From: Candidatus Cloacimonadota bacterium | GTDB lineage: Bacteria; Cloacimonadota; Cloacimonadia; Cloacimonadales; Cloacimonadaceae | Assembly: GCA_016875595.1 (NCBI GenBank) | Contig: VGPI01000069.1 | Coordinates: 1-9,809, forward strand | Direction of reading: 5' to 3' | DNA: 9,809 nt | Shown: piece by piece, positions 6,664-9,809 of the stretch | Layout: every line of letters starts with the position of its first letter | Position numbering within the stretch: the first letter of the stretch is position 1 | The notes under the pieces: model-generated | Databases searched by the model: none | Told to the model about the DNA's origin: nothing | Seen by the model: only the letters and a program-made list of their open reading frames with translations | Made by a program: the position numbers and the translations under genes

Positions 6664-6745
6664 CTAAAATACGCTTCGAGAATAGGGGGGACAGTGTGGT
6701 TAATCTATGAGGACGTAATGAAGAATGGAGTGAGGAAGAAGATCT

Positions 6746-7420
6746 ATGAGTATTATTCGCTATGTGCTGGTCAGATTTCTGGATATGGAGTTCCAGCCAT
6801 CCGACATTCCAAAGCTAAGAGGATACTTCGCGCGGAAATATCCCGTCAGCCACCTATTCCACAATCATTTGCCGGATGGGCAGTTTTCTTACAGCTATCC
6901 TCAGATTCAATATCGAATCATAGCGAACAGCCCTGCCCTTCTTGGTTTCAAAGAAGGTCTGGAACTAATCAAGGAGGTATTCTTTGATCTTGACCATGTA
7001 ACTATCAAGGGCATCGATTACCCCAGCTATGAAAAGGAGATCAGGGTCTATGAAGAGCCCTTTGGAATCTGTAGCGAAATGCACTCTTACAGCTTCTCCT
7101 CCCCATGGATGGCTCTCAATGAAGAGAATCACAGTAAGTACATACATCTGAACAGGATTGAGCAGAATAAACTGCTGAGAACTATCCTGAAGAATAACCT
7201 CAAGACGCTTGCCAAGGGCTTCGATATCTGGTTGGATGACTTTGAGCAGGTAGATATGGACGGCTGGTTCAAACCGGTCACAGTAAACTTCAAAGACATC
7301 AAGATGCTCTGTTTTTGGGGCGAATTCACTACAAACTTTATCATACCGGAATACCTTGGCTTGGGCAAACAGAGTGCCAGGGGCTTCGGGGTGATAGTAA
7401 GACAGCAGGAGGTAACATGA
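6746..7420 (+). CDS. cas6: CRISPR-associated endoribonuclease Cas6 (Cas6b-like, type I-B)
   Basis: This 224-residue protein is predicted to cut the CRISPR precursor RNA within each repeat and stay bound to the 3' hairpin of the crRNA. The C-terminal glycine-rich loop GLGKQSARGFG (205-215) is the Cas6 signature. The N-terminal half has a FHNH cluster (38-41) followed by tyrosines at 49 and 51 and the segment YPQIQYRII (51-59). In characterised Cas6b enzymes the catalytic His and Tyr lie in this N-terminal region, so H39 or H41 are candidates by inference. The start is supported by AGGA (6733-6736) 9 nt upstream and an in-frame stop at 6731-6733. It is the first gene of the operon and its stop overlaps the cas8b start as ATGA (7417-7420). 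The length is normal for the family. Confidence 0.88.
   Translation: MSIIRYVLVRFLDMEFQPSDIPKLRGYFARKYPVSHLFHNHLPDGQFSYSYPQIQYRIIANSPALLGFKEGLELIKEVFFDLDHVTIKGIDYPSYEKEIRVYEEPFGICSEMHSYSFSSPWMALNEENHSKYIHLNRIEQNKLLRTILKNNLKTLAKGFDIWLDDFEQVDMDGWFKPVTVNFKDIKMLCFWGEFTTNFIIPEYLGLGKQSARGFGVIVRQQEVT
7407..7412 (+). promoter_or_regulatory. Ribosome binding site that fixes the cas8b start
   Basis: AGGAGG ends 4 nt before ATG 7417, at the end of cas6. The frame is open upstream to an ATG at 7315, but that would overlap cas6 by over 100 nt and lacks an SD, so 7417 is preferred. Confidence 0.85.
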
Positions 7421-9471
7421 TAAGTACCTACCGCCAGATCGGTAATCATAAGATGCAGAGTGACCACTTCTCGGATATGTCATTATCCGAGCAGAAGAAG
7501 TATTTGGTCAGGCAATATTGCGCCGATGACTCATCATTCGAGTATAGCCAGAAGGGATCTGACCACAAAAAGAAGGGCAGAATTGTTCTATTGAACCTGG
7601 ACACTGTGAACAAGCAAGCTCGCTTTACCGCTGGGGAGGAGATCTATGAAGGCGTCTGTGAAAAGAAACTCATCTTTAAGAACTATGCTCCGGCTGAAAA
7701 GAACATCTACGCTTCACATGCAAGCAGTAAGTCAATCATGGCTTTTTCATTGCTGGAGTACATACAAAAAAACCGCAAAAAAATCCGATGGAGTAATCCG
7801 GACAAGGTAGATATATGCATTAGTTACTTAAAACAAATCCGCAAGGGTTTCTTCCTTGATGATACTCATGGACTCCGACTCAACTACAGGTTGCTACCCG
7901 ATGATCAGAGAGTTGGCTTCCCTGATCCGGAAATCGACGAAAGTCTCAGAGACAGCTCTGACAAAAAAGCCTATGAAAAGGCTCGTGATAAATCCACAAA
8001 GAACTATTTTAATAAGCATTTGGCAGAAATCACTGGAGCAAGACAGGCATTCGCACTCACCATTGACGGCAGATTCATACATGAAATCGAGGAAATCGCT
8101 GAATGCTATTTGGATGTATTGTACTACCATACCATTGACAAGCAGTTCGCTGATCCTAAAAACGACGGCAATTGTCACCTATGCTCGGAGACTGCAAAAC
8201 TCTCAGATTCAATTAACCTAAGGCATAAGTTCTTTGGTGTAACCAACCCCTATTATTTCGATGGCGCATCGAAAGATATGAAAAAGAGTGCATTTTCCAT
8301 GTGTAAGGAGTGTTACAATGAGGTAACCGTTGGAGCCCAATACGTCAGCACCAGATTCAGAACCTATCTTCTTGGCTTAAACTGTTTTGTGTTACCTGAT
8401 TTTGCTGTTTTTCACAACAACGATCAACAAGTCATTACTCCGAGTATGATGCAGTCAGTACCGAGGCTTCTACGCCGACGAGAAAAAACAGAGTACCAAG
8501 ATTCATTAAGCACTGTTAAGCAACTTCAAACCCGCCTGAAAGGATTCACCTTGTTCTTCTACACCATACCAAGCGCAACCCGTCAGGAATTCATAATAAA
8601 TCGATTGATTAAAGGTATAAGCTTATCATCACTGATCAAGAAAAATGAGGATCTGGATTTATTCAGTCTTTCTCACGATTTACCGGATCTCTTCAATAGG
8701 GATTATGGCCTTTCTTTTGAAGGTCTGCGGTTTCTCTTGTTACCTTCACAAGAATCACATCCATCCCCGAAAACGAAAGCTTTCGACTTTCAAAAAATCA
8801 ACCGAGATATCCTTGGCATGTTATCAGTGTACCTATACTCACAGGCTTTCAGCTATGATCTACTAATCAAGCAGTTTGTGGATATCCATTTACGTAAACG
8901 TAACAACATTGGAAAGAGCTCCACTTATGCTTTGGATTTATCACCCTATCTAATGATGTTGTATATTAAACATTTAATCAACTTTGATCAACTACGAGGG
9001 CTGAAAAGCCGGGAGGAAAAAAACATGACTACCACACTGGAAAAGCAGTCACTTTTGGATTACTTTGCCAACAACTCTGAAGTGTATCAAAACGAATACC
9101 TTGCTCAAGGCTTATTCATTCTGGGTGTTTACATCTCAGAAATTGAAGGGAAGCAAAGGGAGAAAAAAATCAAAAAAACCGCAATTAGCAAATTGAATCT
9201 ACGTGGGATCCCTGTACAGAAGGTAAAATCCGTAATGGCAGTGATTGATGATTTGAGAGAGGTATGGGAGGTATACAATGATCCCATAACTGATGCATAT
9301 TACCGTGAGTGCATGAGCAAAATTGTAACCTGCTCATACAGTCCCGAAGAAACGGTCTTTCATATTCTTAGTGGAAGGGCTTACAACAGCTATGTAGGCT
9401 TGATGGAATATAAAAAACAACAAGCAAACAAAGACAGCCAGGAGGCACAAAATGATCAGCAGCAATTCTGA
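7417..9471 (+). CDS. cas8b: Type I-B Cascade large subunit Cas8b (TM1802-type)
   Basis: A 684-residue protein predicted to be the large subunit of the type I-B interference complex, which helps recognise the PAM and hold target DNA for Cas3. Its length, its place between cas6 and a Csh2-type cas7, and a central zinc site match the TM1802 kind of Cas8b. The zinc site is CHLC (253-256) and CKEC (296-299), with KFFGVTNPYYFDG between. The N-terminal third is basic and mixed alpha/beta; the C-terminal third is helical (VYQNEYLAQGLFILGVYIS, then EREKK-like charged helices). A 4-nt overlap with cas6 and a 20-nt overlap with cas7 show tight coupling. The last 148 codons probably also yield a separate small subunit from ATG 9025. 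Base use is more AT-rich than in the genes left of 5900. The family call is from motif and context, not a search. Confidence 0.85.
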   Translation: MISTYRQIGNHKMQSDHFSDMSLSEQKKYLVRQYCADDSSFEYSQKGSDHKKKGRIVLLNLDTVNKQARFTAGEEIYEGVCEKKLIFKNYAPAEKNIYASHASSKSIMAFSLLEYIQKNRKKIRWSNPDKVDICISYLKQIRKGFFLDDTHGLRLNYRLLPDDQRVGFPDPEIDESLRDSSDKKAYEKARDKSTKNYFNKHLAEITGARQAFALTIDGRFIHEIEEIAECYLDVLYYHTIDKQFADPKNDGNCHLCSETAKLSDSINLRHKFFGVTNPYYFDGASKDMKKSAFSMCKECYNEVTVGAQYVSTRFRTYLLGLNCFVLPDFAVFHNNDQQVITPSMMQSVPRLLRRREKTEYQDSLSTVKQLQTRLKGFTLFFYTIPSATRQEFIINRLIKGISLSSLIKKNEDLDLFSLSHDLPDLFNRDYGLSFEGLRFLLLPSQESHPSPKTKAFDFQKINRDILGMLSVYLYSQAFSYDLLIKQFVDIHLRKRNNIGKSSTYALDLSPYLMMLYIKHLINFDQLRGLKSREEKNMTTTLEKQSLLDYFANNSEVYQNEYLAQGLFILGVYISEIEGKQREKKIKKTAISKLNLRGIPVQKVKSVMAVIDDLREVWEVYNDPITDAYYRECMSKIVTCSYSPEETVFHILSGRAYNSYVGLMEYKKQQANKDSQEAQNDQQQF
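9011..9016 (+). promoter_or_regulatory. Internal Shine-Dalgarno inside cas8b
   Basis: GGGAGG sits 8 nt before an in-frame ATG at 9025, with an A-rich spacer (AAAAAAAC). Such a purine-rich site followed by an unstructured A-run is unusual within a coding sequence and is best explained as a ribosome entry site for the small subunit. Confidence 0.75.
9025..9471 (+). CDS. cas11b: Predicted small subunit Cas11b made by internal translation of cas8b
   Basis: ATG 9025 is codon 537 of cas8b in the same frame, so the 148-residue product is the Cas8b C-terminus made alone. The strong SD at 9011-9016 makes independent initiation likely. In type I-B, I-C and I-D systems the small subunit Cas11 is known to be translated from inside the large-subunit gene, and several copies line the Cascade belly and stabilise the R-loop. 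The product looks mainly helical: LLDYFANNSEVYQNEYLAQG (10-29), FILGVYISEIEGKQREKK (31-48), AISKLNLRGIPVQKVKSV (53-70), and later PEETVFHILSGRAYNSYVG (107-125). This fits Cas11's helical bundle. The size is near that of other Cas11 proteins. That it is made is inference from the SD and family precedent. Confidence 0.75.
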   Translation: MTTTLEKQSLLDYFANNSEVYQNEYLAQGLFILGVYISEIEGKQREKKIKKTAISKLNLRGIPVQKVKSVMAVIDDLREVWEVYNDPITDAYYRECMSKIVTCSYSPEETVFHILSGRAYNSYVGLMEYKKQQANKDSQEAQNDQQQF

Positions 9472-9809
9472 AATCCTCTTTCTCTATGATGCACAGATGT
9501 GCAACCCCAATGGAGACATGGACAACGAAAACAAGCCCAGAATGGATTACGACACATCCACAAATTTGGTCTCGGACGTACGGTTGAAACGCTACATTCG
9601 GGACTACCTGGAATCAATCAAAGGCAGAGAAATTTTTATCACTGCGAAAGCCAAAAACGCAAAAGAAAGAAACAAGCAAATCGAGGATGGCAAGCTCAAT
9701 CATACGGATCTGATTGATGTGCGTCTGTTTGGTGCCGTTACCGCTGAAAAAAACCGTGCGAAAGGTCACTACACCGAAGAGCGTCATGGAAAGCAGGATA
9801 ATGACCAGG
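9452..9809 (+). CDS. cas7: Type I-B Cascade backbone protein Cas7 (Csh2-type), 3' truncated by the window edge
   Basis: The first 119 codons are visible; the gene runs off the right edge. Cas7 forms the helical filament that coats the crRNA guide. The N-terminus, EILFLYDAQMCNPNGDMDNE (7-26) followed by KPRMDYDTSTNLVSDVRLKR (28-47) and YIRDYL, is highly characteristic of the Csh2 family: an RRM-like first strand and a conserved N-P-N-G-D loop, then 'DVRLKRYIRDYL'. Further on, DLIDVRLFGAV is also typical. AGGAGG (9440-9445) lies 6 nt before ATG 9452, inside the end of cas8b, giving a 20-nt overlap and translational coupling. This gene fixes the subtype as I-B more firmly than the others. cas5, cas3, cas4, cas1 and cas2 would be expected downstream. 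Confidence 0.94.
   Translation, partial: MISSNSEILFLYDAQMCNPNGDMDNENKPRMDYDTSTNLVSDVRLKRYIRDYLESIKGREIFITAKAKNAKERNKQIEDGKLNHTDLIDVRLFGAVTAEKNRAKGHYTEERHGKQDNDQ

Larger units (their letters stand above)
5895..6745. other. Long intergenic region between the sensory operon and the cas operon
   Basis: About 850 nt without a convincing full-length gene. From left to right it holds the probable upstream region of the binding-protein operon, a nested palindrome with repeated arms (6002-6094), a possible small minus-strand gene with promoter-like boxes (6124-6321), an AT-rich stretch at 6400-6445, a broken + strand frame (6409-6663), an imperfect palindrome at 6602-6636, and the leader of cas6. No CRISPR repeat-spacer pattern is present. 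No transposase or integrase is recognisable. Confidence 0.7.

Noticed and set aside
6660..6685. TTGACT at 6660 as -35 box of the cas promoter
   Set aside because: The -10-like sequences (GAGAAT, GAATAG) follow after only 12-14 nt, too short for a normal sigma70 promoter, so I did not list it.
6694..6987. 97-residue + strand frame overlapping the start of cas6
   Set aside because: It overlaps a well-supported Cas6 frame and has no family-like motifs; it is a shadow frame.
7315..7416. N-terminal extension of cas8b from ATG 7315
   Set aside because: It would overlap cas6 by over 100 nt out of frame and has no SD, whereas AGGAGG at 7407-7412 directly supports ATG 7417.
6965..7483. 172-residue minus-strand frame opposite cas6
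   Set aside because: It is antisense to cas6, whose C-terminal motif GLGKQSARGFG confirms the + strand frame; there is no SD or motif on the minus strand.

Overview
The window looks like a bacterial chromosome segment, probably from the Fibrobacterota-Chlorobiota-Bacteroidota (FCB) side of the tree; Cloacimonadota or a relative would fit. The reasons are a C-terminal 'SIFPNPF ... YNLRGQLV ... WDGKDRQG ... SGVYLVRV' sorting-type domain, a DUF5683-like exported protein, and a large PAS/HATPase hybrid kinase. This placement is inferred from protein style only.

Left part (1-1703, + strand). The tail of a secreted FN3/FlgD-Ig-like surface protein is followed by a stand-alone CheY-like receiver (608-970). 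A DUF5683-like exported protein starts 6 nt later. A poorly supported small ORF (1521-1703) lies next to a strong hairpin at the convergent junction with the next unit.

Middle part (1729-5894, - strand). This is a two-gene operon. It encodes a membrane-anchored BMP/PnrA-type substrate-binding protein and, 5 nt downstream, a 1055-residue hybrid histidine kinase with a Cache-like sensor, HAMP, GAF-like and PAS domains, HisKA, HATPase and a divergent C-terminal receiver. The simplest reading is that the binding protein presents or reports a ligand to the kinase.

Gap (5895-6745). About 850 nt contain no convincing large gene. It holds a nested palindrome with repeated arms (6002-6094), a possible 51-codon minus-strand small gene with its own promoter-like boxes and Shine-Dalgarno (SD) sequence (6124-6279), and broken reading frames. 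It looks like the junction between the housekeeping/sensory region and an inserted defence locus.

Right part (6746-9809, + strand). This is the head of a type I-B CRISPR-Cas operon, visibly more AT-rich than the left half: cas6 (Cas6b-like), cas8b (TM1802 type, with a CxxC...CxxC zinc site) and the start of cas7 (Csh2 type). The genes are tightly coupled by an ATGA overlap and a 20-nt overlap, each with a strong SD. Inside cas8b a strong SD sits before an in-frame ATG at 9025. This matches the known internal translation of the small subunit Cas11b and predicts a separate 148-residue protein. No CRISPR array is visible; the rest of the operon and any array would lie beyond the right edge.
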